DNA of 64,000 nt, taken from Taxawa tesnikishii (nom. ined.). Lineage: Eukaryota > Ascomycota > Dothideomycetes > Dothideales. The translations under genes were made by a program, and so were the position numbers. The stretch's first letter is position 1; each line of letters opens with the position of its first letter. The notes below the pieces were generated by a model that was given only the letters and a program-made list of their open reading frames with translations, searched no databases and was not told where the DNA came from. Positions 10,181 to 22,057 of this stretch are shown here, piece by piece. Location: the NCBI GenBank assembly GCA_030247885.1, contig JAPDRO010000013.1, forward strand, positions 744,001 through 808,000, given 5' to 3'.

Positions 10181-11607
10181 ATGGCGAACTCGGACGCAGA
10201 CTGTGAGTTAAACAAACACTTATGCACATCCGGCTCCACCCTGGCTCGCGCACGGCGCTAATGACTCAAACCACGTCTCCAGATTTTGTCTCCAAATCCT
10301 CAGCTGGTGACTCGTCTGAGTCCATCACACCGTACGACGAAGTCTCCTACACGCCTCCACCGCCCGCCGGCCGGCCACCAAACGCAAGGATGATCACCAC
10401 AGGCTACACGCCGGTCAAGAATGGCGACGGGGACAGCTCGACCTTCGACGTTGTCGCAACCTACAACCAACTACTAGCCGAGGATCCGGAGTTGACGATG
10501 CCCGTCGCAGCCATCGAGGCACTCGTGCATGCGCTCGCGCACACGCCCGCGACCACCGTGTCCGAAACCCTTGACCTGCTGTCCACGCTCACGGCGGAGC
10601 TGAAGCGCAAGATCCCCAACCCAATTTCGCTCTCCGCCGGCACGGACCTGTTCCAGCGCTACATCATCACAACCCTGCAACGGCCCGGGCAACTCGGACT
10701 CGGCGGCTCCGGCAGCGGTGACTTCAGCGCCATCCGCACGCATCTCGTACAAAACGGACGCCTGTTCGTAGAGCGCGCAAAGGAAGCCCGCGAGACGATC
10801 GCGCGGTTTGGGAAACACTTCGTGCGGGACGGAAACACGGTTCTCACGAACGGCGGTTCCAGAGTCGTGGGCGCTCTCCTCCGTAGTGCGGCGGAGAGCT
10901 CGGGCAGCTACGGACATGGAAGAGGAAGTATTCGGTTCCGGGTGATTTACGTCGTGAGCTCTGATTCCGAGGATGCGGAGAGCACGAGTAACATCAAAGC
11001 GTTGAGGAAGCTGGGGATACCTGTGGCTACGATCCCGCCCACGGCCATTGCGTACAGTTTGGGGAGGTTACGCAATGCTTCGTGGGCGCAGAAGGCGTGG
11101 TCGAGAATGGCGGTATCATCAGTAGATTGGGAACCTACCAGATGGGAATGCTGGCCAAGGCTGCTGGGAAACCTTTTTATGTCGTCGCGGAGAGCCACAA
11201 GTTTGTCAGGCTGTATCCGCTCGGACAGATGGATCTGGGTATTGATCAGAGTATTGTAGAGTTCAAGACCGCAGAAGGAAAGACAGCGGGGCAGAGAGAG
11301 ATGCAGAAGGATGAGGGTGTCGCGGACATGGATGCTGGGAGTGAAGCAGACGCGGGTGCTGAGACTGCGAAGGCGAAGGCGGCAACCTCCTCCTCCTCCT
11401 CCTCCTCCTCTTCTCCGTTTTCCGCCGATCTGGCAAATGCGGTCGATTTCACCGTAAGTTGCAACCATTCCCGACGTATTTCCTCAAGCGTACATGGACT
11501 GTGCTGACATTCGACAGCCGCCGAACCTCATCTCCGGCATCATCACCGAATCCGGCGTTCTATTGCCCAGCGCCGTCAGCGAGGAACTGATCAAGATCTG
11601 GTTCTAG
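10181..11607 (+). CDS. GCN3: Translation initiation factor eIF2B subunit alpha (Gcn3-like)
   Basis: Regulatory subunit of the eIF2B guanine-nucleotide exchange complex, which senses phosphorylated eIF2. Exons 10181-10202, 10283-11453 and 11518-11607 give 427 residues. Recognisable blocks are [15 protein letters not shown], the [20 protein letters not shown] signature, [17 protein letters not shown], and the C-terminal [20 protein letters not shown] with ending IKIW-F. The frame shifts at the G run 11061-11064; one more G restores [13 protein letters not shown]. Between the core and the last exon is a Glu/Ala-rich insert ending in a (TCC)n-encoded polyserine tract, which is unusual for this subunit. 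The first coding exon has only seven full codons. Confidence 0.9.
11386..11410 (+). repeat. (TCC)n microsatellite coding for polyserine
   Basis: Eight uninterrupted TCC units within the eIF2B alpha coding region, likely length-polymorphic. Confidence 0.9.
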
Positions 11608-12016
11608 TAGTACCTTGATCTTGCGGCAGCCGCGATTCGACATGAAGAGGGATATACCCTTGCCGAATCGAACGGATCTTAACACGGGCGCGAAAGCATC
11701 GAAAACAAACCTCCACGAAGAACAGTTCCGGCCAGCCAGTAACTGTTGCCCGCAAGAGATCGCTCAGCCTTCCAAAGCGGGGTCACAGGACGCCGTCAGT
11801 CGAAGGATTTCGGCCAACCTACGCAACTGACCCGCATGGTCTATAACAGCACCACCGAAGTCATGGAAAGCGGCTGTCGAGCGTGAAGCTTCCGGCCGGG
11901 AGAGCCGAGAAGGATGGTTGACAGTCGGCCTCTTTCTCCTACACGGGTTTGAAGGGATGGATTTTGGGCGAAAGAATGTGTCGTGAGCGAGGCGATGCGC
12001 ACGAGCTGTTCGGCTA

Positions 12017-12037
12017 GATATATATATATATATATAT
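12017..12037. repeat. (TA)n microsatellite
   Basis: About ten TA units in non-coding DNA. Confidence 0.9.
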
Positions 12038-12826
12038 GAGATACGAAGTGAAACGATCCTACCGGAAAGGCCTATTACGAATGCTTTGTGATGCCTGAAC
12101 GCCAACCTGTATGGTGTTGATCACCCAGATCATGCTTCCAAACGCTCTACACTAACCGAGCAGGAGCCCCGTACGGCAGGCATGCGACGCAGCGACATCC
12201 AGGTAGACATGGGCATCACGACAGCATCGCACACGACAGCACTGTGCTCGTTATTGCGTGATGTGGTAAGGGCAATATTCCGTGCGTGCCATAAAGGGAA
12301 AGAAGCAAGTGTACTCTGACGCGCCGGACTGCATTTTCAGGCCTCACAAGCAAAGACGGATCCAGGTCCATTCCATCTGAGGCAGCATGACGGCCGCTCG
12401 TTTGTGATGATGCTATGTTCTTCCAGATGCGGGAGTTTAATTGGAATCACGTCACGGACGCGTTCAGCGCGTCATGGGGAAATTGCAGCCATCGTAATGT
12501 TAGCCCCACCACACTTCCTTCGCCGTGCCTGATGGCTGCATATCGTGCAACGGTCTCGATCTGCGATCTCGTAAGATGCAGCGAACCGGATGGCGTGCCC
12601 TGAGTATCAAGTGTGGACAGCGTGCAGATCACAAGGCTGCGTCGTACAAAGACAGTAAAGCTCGACGTGCCCCTCGCTCCAAACAGCACGTCAATGATGC
12701 CATGCTCAGCCATGTGAATTATAACTCAGCTTCGACGTCACAACGACTGCCTGCTTGCTCTCTCTCTCAGGTTGCTGCCTGCAGGCAATGACGAAAGCAT
12801 GCCATCACACGTCTAAAGAGCCTGCA

Positions 12827-12831
12827 TATAA
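12827..12831 (+). promoter_or_regulatory. possible TATA box of the con-10-like gene
   Basis: CATATAAC lies about 110 nt upstream of the ATG at 12940, with a CT/CA-rich leader after it. TATA promoters are common in inducible fungal genes; function here is inferred. Confidence 0.35.
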
Positions 12832-12939
12832 CCTCGCGTTCTCTTCGTGACTTCCTCCTTCCCTTCAACATCAACAAATCACATCTCCATCACAACCACA
12901 ACTTCATATCCAAACAACCTCTACACACCTCAACTGACA

Positions 12940-13235
12940 ATGTCTGACCACGGCAACGACAACCCAGGCAACTTCGCCAACCGTCCCAAGGAGGAGGTTC
13001 AGGAGATCGCTTCCAAGGGTGGCCACGCCTCTCACTCTGGAGGCTTCGCTTCCATGGACCCAGACAAGCAGGTTCGTCGCTCCTCCATCACTCACTGCTC
13101 CATACGACAAAGCAGCACTGACACGTCTCCCAGCGCGAGATCGCCTCCCAGGGCGGCAAGGCTTCCAGCGGCTCCTTCGAGAAGGGCAGCGAGGCTGCCC
13201 GTGAGGCTGGTCGCAAGGGCGGTCAGTCCTCCTAA
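12940..13235 (+). CDS. Conidiation/stress protein with KGG repeats (con-10-like)
   Basis: Small hydrophilic stress protein of 77 residues, exons 12940-13071 and 13134-13235. It carries three KGG-type repeats: EEVQEIASKGGHASHSGGF, REIASQGGKASSGSF and AREAGRKGGQSS. This is the pattern of Neurospora con-10 and bacterial GsiB-like stress proteins, usually induced during conidiation, drying or stationary phase. Molecular function is not established for the family. The start follows a CT/CA-rich leader. Confidence 0.9.
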
Positions 13236-14041
13236 GTCTCCAACACCGCCCATGACGACGAATATGGGAGAAACGGGGGGATGTATCAGAGTGGCAAGGA
13301 ATCGCGAGGTCGACTTGTTGTCTCAGCATTGAGCCTACTATTATGAGCTGTGTCTGTCTCACGGACGAGCTACGATCGAAATGAAGAAATATACCTATTT
13401 GCCCACTTCACTACTCTCGTCCATCCTGTTGTGCTCACATGTACCACTGCAGCTGTGGCGGCATGGTTGAGGGCTGGTGCTTGGCCTTGCTTGCCTTCCA
13501 TAGCTGCGGCTAAGCACCAAGGCCAAGCATGCCACAGCCCATATCCGCATATGTAATCTATAGGCGGATACAGCAGTAACATTACTGCCTTGTGACAGTC
13601 CTCGGATCGGTCAGTTGGACTGATTAGTGTGAGCCTTGCACAGGGTAGACAGTTGGCAAGCCTGTTGGAGAGTAGTGTCTTTGACAATGCCGTCATCACG
13701 TCCTGTCAAGCTCCTTGCAAATGTTGGCCAGCTCGTTCGTATTGCCAAGGGGATCTTCTCACTTCCACCGAGACCTCGACGACGCCAAGGGTATAGTCCA
13801 ATGAAGCAGGCACTGCGCAAGAAGAACCATGTATCGAGGAAATATTCACAGTTGCTTGTTTGCGTCTCTGTCCAGCTATTCTAGCATCACTACACCGAGA
13901 ACCCGTGCCTACCGTACAAGTAACAACAGCAAGACTCCCGCGCCGCCCAACGCCTTCTTCTTCTTCTTCTTCTTCTTCTTCTTTCCATCCCCGTACGCAA
14001 AAAGCCACACAACACGATCACGCGAGCATGGCCCCGTCGCC
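13236..14041. other. intergenic, no gene seen
   Basis: Convergent 3' flanks of the con-10-like gene and ADE4. It carries a long (TTC)n tract at 13954-13984. No conserved reading frame. Confidence 0.45.
13954..13984. repeat. (TTC)n polypyrimidine microsatellite
   Basis: About ten TTC units downstream of the ADE4 stop, a candidate triplex-forming tract. Confidence 0.9.
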
Positions 14042-15860
14042 CTATTGATAATCGTTCAAGTTGTGCAAGCTGACATCCTGACTCGGCCTCGACTTCCGCG
14101 CCCCATCGCTTCCGGAGCCCGGCCTAGTGGTAGTCGGCACCCCGTCCCCGTTCGCGAGCGACGACGAGACCTGACTCTGCTGCTCGGCAGGGCTGTCCGC
14201 GGGCACGACGTTGCCGTGCCGGTCGACGGCGACGCCGTTGGCCGCCATGCGGACCTCTTCCTCGCTGGCGGCGCCCTGCCTCACGGCCTCGCGGGCGCTC
14301 TCCATGACTTTGATCTTGCGCGTCTCGCCGCGCACGCGCTCGAGGTGCTCGAAGTAGTCCGAGTCGACGGGGTGACGTAGCTGCCGCAGAAGACGCCGAC
14401 CTCGAACTTTTGCGTCGCGGGGTCGCGCGGGCTGAGCTGGGCGCACGAGCGTTCGAGGTCCTCGAGGCTTTGGTAGATGACGTCGTCGGCGCCGATGTGC
14501 GAGGCAATGTCCGCGGATGTGCGGTGGTGCGCGATGAGCTCCGTGGACGAGGCGAGGTCGATGCCGTAGATGTGGGCGTGCGTGATGGGAGGCGCGCAGC
14601 TGGCAAAGTACACCTTCTTGGCGCCGGCCTCCTTTGCCATCATCACGATCTCCCGACTGGTTGTGCCGCGCACGATACTGTCGTCTACCAAGAGCACGTT
14701 CTTGCCTTGGAACTCCAGTGGGATGGCGTTGAGCTTGGCGCGGACTCCTTTCTGCCGCGCCTTCTGGTTCGGCATGATGAAAGTGCGGAAAATGTACCTG
14801 TTCTTGACGAAGCCCTGGCAGTAAGGGATTTTGAGGTGTTTTGATACAGCATATGCCGAGATGAGACTGGTCTCTGGAATGGGAATGACGGCATCAATTT
14901 CCCTGAGTTGCTCTTGTGTGAGCTGGCGCTGGATGGTCTCCGCGAGACTGTAGCCCATGAGCTGACGGCTGCGGTGCACGGAAATGCCGTCGATGATGGA
15001 CTCTGGACGGGCGAAGTACACGTATTCGAAAATGTCCGGCGCATAGGCGAGTTTGGGGAGACCTGCTTGAAGACGGGCTTCTTGCCCTTCTCGATGATGA
15101 CAGCTTGGCCAGGCTCAATGTCCCTGATGTTGCCGTATCCGCATTGAGAGAGTGCCACAGACTCGGAAGCCATCATGTAGTCCATGCCTTGTCCATCCGA
15201 GGAAGGTTTCTCGCCCAAAACCATTGGCCGGATGCCGTAAGAGTCACGGAAACCAATCAGTCCGAAACCTGTCATGTGTAAGCCCGAGTCCTTGACAGAC
15301 TGTCACGTTGATCCCTTACCAGCAAGCATTGCCGTGCAAGCCCATCCACCGGAGCACCTCTCATACATCCTCGACAACGCCGCGAAGCAGTCCTCTGCGT
15401 TAACTCTGGCCTTCTTGGTCTCGCTGAGCTCATCGGCAAAGATGTTCAGCATCAGCTCGCTGTCACTCTCTGTATTGATATGCCTGTGCGCCTCTTGGTC
15501 CAGGAATTTTCTGAGCGCAGGCGCATTGATCAGGTTACCGTTGTGTGTAAGACAGATTCCGTAAGGGCTGTTGACGTAGAACGGCTGGGCTTCGGCATTC
15601 GCGCTGCTTCCAGCAGTTGGGTATCTCAGATGTCCAATGCCCATGAAGCCTGGAAGGTCCGCAACACGCGATCCATCGTGGAAGACCTTGGACGCGAGAC
15701 CGTTGCCCTTGCACTGGTATATCCTGCCTCCTTGCGCGCACGTGGCTATTCCGCAAGCATCCTGGCCACGATGTTGAAGGTAGTAGAGGGCCTGGTGGAT
15801 CTCTACAGCTGCTTCTGTCGAAGAAGGATTCGCATGAATGACGGCAAGAATACCACACAT
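14042..15860 (-). CDS. ADE4: Amidophosphoribosyltransferase (first step of purine synthesis)
   Basis: Glutamine-PRPP amidotransferase, cytosolic, converting PRPP and glutamine to phosphoribosylamine. Exons 15860-15320 and 15268-14042 give about 589 residues. The N-terminal Ntn glutaminase begins MCGILAVIH, so Cys2 is the nucleophile after Met removal; [11 protein letters not shown] and HNGNLIN are further glutaminase motifs. The synthase half shows [19 protein letters not shown] and the PRPP motif [14 protein letters not shown]. The frame shifts at C runs 15055-15058 and 14369-14372; one added base at each restores the family sequence. The final 100 residues are a low-complexity fungal tail. 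Confidence 0.95.
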
Positions 15861-17318
15861 GGTGGGCAGTAGGGGAATGCTCTAAAGTGGGGGCGCTGAG
15901 CTAGGCTAGAAGACCTGGTCAGCGACGGGTAGATCCAAGAGTGATTGAGCAAGCAATGCGCAAACAAAGGATTGTTCAGAGGAAGTTTTTATCATTCAAG
16001 AGAATTATGAAGTCTAACATCTTTTGAAAATTCCAAAGTCATCATGACAACGAAGGTGGGGTTATAGCGAGAAAAATGTCACACGTACAGACGTCCGCAG
16101 AGATCCGGGAAGGGAGCGAAAAGTTGTCACAACGAAGCGCGTAGAGATGCTCAAGGTGGTATGTACGTTGTAACACTCGAGCAACGAGGCTGGTAGAGCG
16201 GTTTGCTCTCTTCGGCAGACGACATTGTTAGAAGATTAGAATCGAGCGGCTTTCGAGGGAAGAGTTAGAAAAATGTTTGGTTCGCCGAAGGATTGAACCG
16301 GCCAATCACAGAGTGCAGCTCGGCAATCGAGATGTGGGCCGCAACGGCTGATCCTGCAGTCTCCCTTCGCGGCTTCACCTCACTTCATCCGCAAGTGAAC
16401 CAACCTCACTCACTTCATCGCAATACCAAAGATGCATCTGTACACATGCAGAGACCGAGATGGACTGGCAATATCCGCTCAAGAGGACGCTGTCCAACAA
16501 CGCGTATCGTATGTGCTTGTCACCACAAGTCCTGCACAAGGTGGGTCAGGGTTAATAGGGCGGGAGTGTAAGCATGTGAAGATACTCTGCGTAGGTTCGA
16601 ACAGGCAAGTCTACCTCTCGCAGTACCTACTGCAATATCATCTGAAGAATGTGGTTGAGAGTATGCTGTCACTTCTGTCATTTCTGTCACTTCTGTTGCC
16701 ATCTTTCCCTTCATCATTCTCTTGGCATTCGAAGCTTATCCATCCAGCCAATCAAAGACCGCAATGCAGTAAAACTTGAAGCAAACGCATCCTCCCGGTC
16801 GTAGGTTGAGCACTCTTTGCTAGCCTTCACCCACTGGCCCTCTTCTCTTCATTTCATTTTGACATCGAAGGCGCGACAAGGTTTACGTCTTACCTTCTCC
16901 TAAATCAGCTTCAAGACCCTTCTTCACTGTCTACTTGTCATACTCTCATTACTCCCACTGATCCTTCATCTCTGCTCCGGAAGCGGCACAACCAAGGTCT
17001 CACACGAGTTGGTACCTTGACTACCTACGCTCACTTCTCTTCCACTTTGTTCCACCCAAAATCTCTGGTCTTTCATACCGGCCTTCCCTTCATCCCAGAT
17101 AGTACCGTCCCTACAGCTCACCTGGACCACCCACTTCAATTACCTACGACTCACTGAACATTCACTTTCGCACCTCTCTTCTCATCCGGTCCCTTTATAT
17201 TTCTCGACCTAGTTTCACTCATCGTTTGTTCAATATCAACAAAACTCAACAACAGCCAATCCGAGACGGTTACATCCTACTGTCCGCTACACAGATTGCA
17301 GTGCGTGATAGGACGAAG
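15861..17318. promoter_or_regulatory. divergent promoter region between ADE4 and the RID-like methyltransferase
   Basis: About 1.45 kb without a convincing gene. It holds CCAAT boxes, of the type bound by the HAP/CBC complex, at 16302-16306 (CCAATCACAGAG) and 16748-16752 (CCAATCA), and a near-perfect nonamer repeat at 16667-16697. The last 500 nt before the methyltransferase ATG are CT-rich, as in fungal leaders. Confidence 0.4.
16667..16697. repeat. tandem repeat of a TCACTTCTG-like nonamer
   Basis: Roughly three and a half units of TGTCACTTC/TGTCATTTC in the divergent promoter. Confidence 0.7.
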
Positions 17319-19572
17319 ATGGAGCCAGTATACGTCGACACTTCAGACGACGACGACGTACGCTCGTACGTGCTCATCGACAGCGATGACGAAGCCTCGT
17401 ACATTCTCAACAGTAAGGCTAATGCCGTCGTTATCGACAGCGACGATGAAGGCGATGATACTACGCTTATCACCAACGAAGTCGAGCACCTACATGTGGA
17501 CTTAGGTCCACAATTACTGGGAGTCTCAGCACCTCCAAATGCACTTGCTACCTATCAGCAGTTGGATGGCGTCACGGTTTTCGACACCTTCCGACTCACG
17601 GCTAGTCAGACAATCCAGCTACAGCCCGAGCACGGAGCAGGCTCCAACAATGGAGACTTTCTGCGAATTCACTCCATCCTCAAAGACACTAAGACAAATA
17701 ACATCATTCTGCGTGGCGTTAGATATCGCCGCACCAAGCGCCTCAATGGGATGATAGAGGCGAAGACTAACGAAGTATGCATGTTACGCTACGCCTACCT
17801 TGACGAGGCTGACAACGAGATGGATTGCTCCCTGGAAGACGTTCCCATTAGCGATATTGACCCCAACATCCGCATGCTGATTCACACTAACCGCACCGAT
17901 GATGGCATGACCTTCCGCGGAAACCTAGAATGGATCGAGCGCACACGAGGATTGCGTAGGGACAATAAGGAGGATGCAATGATCCTAAGCGCTATCACAC
18001 AAAAATGTACAACACGGCGCAGCTTGTATGTCGGTATAGCCACACTCTTGTCTTTCGCACTCGGGCTGCATTGACGGGCGGAGACAAGCAGAAAGCTAAG
18101 CCGGTAGAATGGCGATTCGAAAGGCTCGATGAGCGTGATTCCGACAGAAACTACCACATCTCAGACCGTGTGCTCCGGCTTCAGCGCAAGGCTTCATCAA
18201 GTATAGCGACTGTTCCGAAAGAAACCAGCCATCAGGATAAGGGCAAAGGAAGAGCTCCTCAGGACGCGGAAGATCCGGTTTGTCTACGCACGATTATCGA
18301 CCTTTGCGAGGAAGGTGAAACCGTCTCTAGAAAGACGTCTGTCAACGTCGAAGAGTACAGGCGCACCCAACATGGCTCTTACAAACGTTGCACAACTGAA
18401 GTCGTCGAGGAGAACTTCATTCGCGCATCGAAAGCATCGAAGAACCAGAGCCGCAATGTCAAAAGCATCTTCGGCAAAGATGCGGTCGCAGCCGCAGATG
18501 GCGAAAAGTTCGCTCGTGAGGTTTTACAAGATCAAAGATACAGCTTTGCAGACATGTTCAGCGGCGCAGGTGGCGCGTCAGAGGGTGCTCGACAGGCAGG
18601 CCTCAAAGTGGCTGTCGCCGTGGACCAGGAAAACATCCGCTGCGTGACATTCAAACACAACCACAACCACCCCGACACCGAGGTCTACGCAATGGAAATG
18701 ACGGAGTTTATTACGACGGTTGCTCCGTCCTACAGAGTCGATATCTTGCATGTGTCGTTCCCATGCAAAGCTTTCTCTGGTCTCAACGTTGTAGGAGAGG
18801 CCGGAAAAGATTACGAGAAGAATAGGGACATTCTTACTGCCCTCCATGAGATGTTAAGGGCTTTGAAGCCACGCCTTGCTGTGTTCGAGGAGACTACAGG
18901 CCTTTCTCGAACGACTAAGCACCGACCATGGTTTCACACAGTTTTCATGGCCTTTACAGACCATAACTACAGCCTCAAATGGAAGGAGGTCAAATGTACT
19001 GCGTTTGGCGTCCCACAGTCTCGGCCGCGCCTTATCATTATTGCTTCTGCGTAAGTCCGCCTTCTGTTAACGCACACAACGATCACTAACGTGCTGCTCA
19101 GCTTAGGAGAAAAGCCACTAAGGTTCCCAAAACCCACGCACAATGACACCTTGGACAACAATAACCCTTCTCTGCTACCGTGCCCCGTTGTCGCCGATGC
19201 CCTTCGCAACATCCCTCCAGATGCTGCTAACCACAACCCAGCATCTCGTACGTACCGGAGGGAGAGGAGGAAGGTTCCGTATAATCCACACGCGAAGATT
19301 GCAAGTTGCGTAACCTGCAGCGGCGGCGAAGGCAACTACTACCCGGACGGCACGAGAGCCTTTACCCCGCGGGAGTTCGCTCGCTTGTCTGGATTCCCGG
19401 ATCACTACGTCTTCTTCGGCACTGACGCCAAGGCTATCGAACAGATCGGAGATGCTTGCCCCCTCCTGTCTTCGCCGCCATCTACCGCGTGTGCGTCAAA
19501 TCATTGCGTGAGACCGACCTTAAGGATGAGCAAGCACGCCGCGATGAGCTGACCGGTATCGTTATCGAGTAG
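17319..19572 (+). CDS. RID/Masc1-like DNA cytosine-5 methyltransferase (DNMT4 type)
   Basis: Putative nuclear DNA methyltransferase of the fungal group containing Neurospora RID, required for repeat-induced point mutation, and Ascobolus Masc1. Exons 17319-19050 and 19102-19572, about 734 residues. The N-terminus has two SUMO-interaction-like motifs, YVLIDSDDE and VVIDSDDE. A BAH-like segment follows (FLRIHSILKDTKTN to ISDIDP). Catalytic motifs: I FADMFSGAGGASEGA, IV VSFPCKAFSG (catalytic Cys), VI FEETTGLS in place of ENV, VIII QSRPRLIIIA, IX-X RLSGFPD and EQIGDA. The frame shifts at 18001-18005 (A run) and 19459-19463 (C run); each fits one missing base. ATG at 17319 is the first good in-frame Met. 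Confidence 0.88.
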
Positions 19573-20383
19573 ACGGAGACACAGAGACAAACGAGAGAAA
19601 AGTGAAAGTGTAACTCGCTTCGGCATTGAAGGGAACGATCGAGGAACGGAGAGAGTAGTAGACGGAGAGGGGTTCGATCGCTATTCCATTGCTTTTCACA
19701 TCCATTCACGCTTCAGGCTTTCCACCTCTTAACAGCAACCGAGAAACCCCTTATGCATGGCTCAAGGAAAGGAGAGGGGACGCGCATTGATCAAGACCCC
19801 CAAGTTCATGTACCATAGACGAACAGCTCATGTAATACCCTCTGCTTTCAGCTACAATACCCTACTCCGAAGCGTTCCCGTGTTTTCCTAACCGTAAGGT
19901 ATACATGGGGCAACCCGCTCCCACACTGTCCCTCCTGAAGATCATGCGTGGATCCGTAGCAAGCCCGAGACAAGCGTATCACACCGCCATTCCCGCCCTC
20001 GCTCTACCGCCGTCCTCTCAGACGCATAGGCTGCAGCTATGGCGGAACAAGAAAGCTCGGCGGGAAAGGCGATGACAGCCTGAACCGCCGATCCGCCCCA
20101 TTCAACATCCTCCACAAGACTTACTACAACAGGGCTCGATTTTGCCCACCTTGACGATAAAGATGAAGCAAAACCCGGTGTGATGGGACAAAAGAATTCG
20201 CATTTCGGTCGTACAAACTCGGAAGAAAAGACGCCAACGCCTCAGAAGTTAACTGCCCCCAACCCCTCCAGATATTCCTAATCGTGATGCGCCCCGCCCC
20301 ACCGTGCGGCAAACGGCCTGGCACAGGACTATAGTGTACAAGGGAAGCCGACCCGTGTTGCCGCCCGTGCCAACGCGTGCGTT
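19573..20383. other. intergenic, convergent 3' flanks
   Basis: Between the stop of the RID-like gene and the stop of the GH76 gene. I see no conserved ORF or repeat. Confidence 0.45.
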
Positions 20384-22057
20384 TCAAGCAATCATCCACC
20401 TGCGCAAAACGTAAGCAACTGTTCGGGGGAGAGGGTGTTCATGTTGTAACATACCAAGCACCGCCGAGCAAGCCGACCAGGATGATGGCGGTGATGATAC
20501 CCGCGCCCGCCCTGTCGCCGGTCGTGATTCGTGATGAGGGTGCGGCTGGATTGCTGTCACCGCCCGTACCCGCGCTAAAGAGAGCCGAGCGTCAGTGGAA
20601 AAACTTTTCACCTATGAGTAGAAAAGGTGTGGGGGACCGGGACGTACTTGGGGTTGCCCTTGGAGGTGCCACCGGTGCTGTTGGTCACTGGACCCCGGAC
20701 GGTGTGGATCAGGTTCGACTGGATGACCTCGAGGGCGCACATCTGCTGCCCGACGCCGTAGGTGCCGTCCCATTGACCGAGGTTCCACTTGGTTCCGCAG
20801 GTTACGCCGTCGGTACCGCCGCTGCAGGACTTGGCGGCTGCTGCTGCGGATGCGGCGAGGTAGGGTTGCACCTGGTTGTAGAGCCATGGGGCAACCTTGG
20901 TCGAGGCGGCCATCCAGCGGGCGAGGTAGGCCTTGAAGCTGAAGATGCAGATGTCAGTTGTTGTGCGTTATAGCTACTTTAGCTTCTTCTTCCTTTACTT
21001 CTCTCTTCTCTTTTTCTTTTTCTTCTTAATATATATATATATATATATCCGAGCAGAGAAGCTTACCTCAGCTGATCGACATCGCAGTTGTTGCTCGGCT
21101 CGCAAGCGACCTCGTACATGACCATGGGCGGGTTAGTGGTGAAGAAGACGTTTGTGGCGTTGAAAATGGCTTGGGTGCGCTGGTACCAAACGTCGCTCTG
21201 GGTGATGTTCCACATGGTCGCGGCACCAAGGAGGTAGACACCGGCGTTGTAGGACCACTGGATGTGGTTCAGCTGGGTACAGTTGAGGGTGTCGTCGGTA
21301 CCGTCGTAGAACTGGTAATTAGGACCCATGAGACCAATCGCTTGCACCCAGTCGAACATGGTCTCGGCCCAGTCGATGTAGGTCTGGTTTCCGGTGTAGG
21401 CGCCCAGGCGTGCGGCCAGGTTGAAGAAGCAGCCGTTGGAAATAGTGTTCTTGTAGTTGTATCCGTTGTTGAAGGTGAAGATCTGCCATCTGAGACCGCC
21501 AGCGCATGTGCTGTTGTCCCATCTGATGGCCTGGCTGTTGAAGACGGCCTGAGCCAGCGCGAGCCATTGCGGCTGGGTGTCTGGTGGGTTCGGGTAGTTG
21601 ACCTCGGCAGCGCTCATGGCGGCCATGCCCCAAAATCCTTGGTCATCGTTTCCCTCTGACTTTGTCTGGTTCGGGGGCATGTAATCCTCATCCGGACCGA
21701 CCTGGAAAAGCATGGCCTGCGTCACGACGTCGTTGTACGAAGTGTCTCCGGTGTAGTACCAGTAATCGATCATGGCGCCGAACATTGCGCCTGCCTCCCA
21801 CCAGTAGTAAGGACCTGGAAGAAGACCCGGTATGTTTCCAGTTGTGTTGCCGTTGTAGTACTTCATCATTCCGTATGCCACGGTGCTGGCCGCGGATCTG
21901 ATAGAGCCTGGGTACCGTCAGCGACTCCCGCTTGCGGCGAGGCGAGATGGATGAATTACTCACTCTCGTCCTGCAGGTTGAGGTCAAGGCCAGCGACTGA
22001 CTGGGCAGCCAACAAGGCGGTGCACGCCACACCTGTTGTGCTCGAAGACCACTTCAT
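20384..22057 (-). CDS. GH76 endo-1,6-alpha-mannanase-like GPI protein (DFG5/DCW1-like)
   Basis: Cell-surface enzyme of the Dfg5/Dcw1 group, thought to cross-link GPI-anchored mannoproteins to the wall. Exons 22057-21964, 21907-21067, 20938-20648, 20574-20455 and 20399-20384 give 453 residues in an unbroken frame. Features: signal peptide ending near [29 protein letters not shown]; the catalytic [18 protein letters not shown] (paired Asp); [17 protein letters not shown]; ending in the hydrophobic [19 protein letters not shown]. Many N-x-T/S sites are present. The last exon encodes only five residues. Intron 2 contains an (AT)n tract. Confidence 0.93.
21028..21048. repeat. (AT)n microsatellite in an intron of the GH76 gene
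   Basis: About ten AT units next to a CT-rich stretch on the plus strand, inside the intron 21066-20939. Confidence 0.9.

Larger units (their letters stand above)
11608..12939. other. 1.3-kb intergenic region, no gene seen
   Basis: 3' flank of eIF2B alpha and upstream region of the con-10-like gene. It contains a (TA)n tract at 12017-12037. Opposed short ORFs at 12415-12791 look random. The length fits the large regulatory regions of stress and conidiation genes, which is inference. Confidence 0.45.

Noticed and set aside
14410-14844. 144-codon plus-strand ORF
   Set aside because: Antisense to the phosphoribosyltransferase half of ADE4.
16535-16610. Possible tRNA (GGTTCGAA-like B box near 16594)
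   Set aside because: No matching A box or acceptor-stem pairing in the right spacing.
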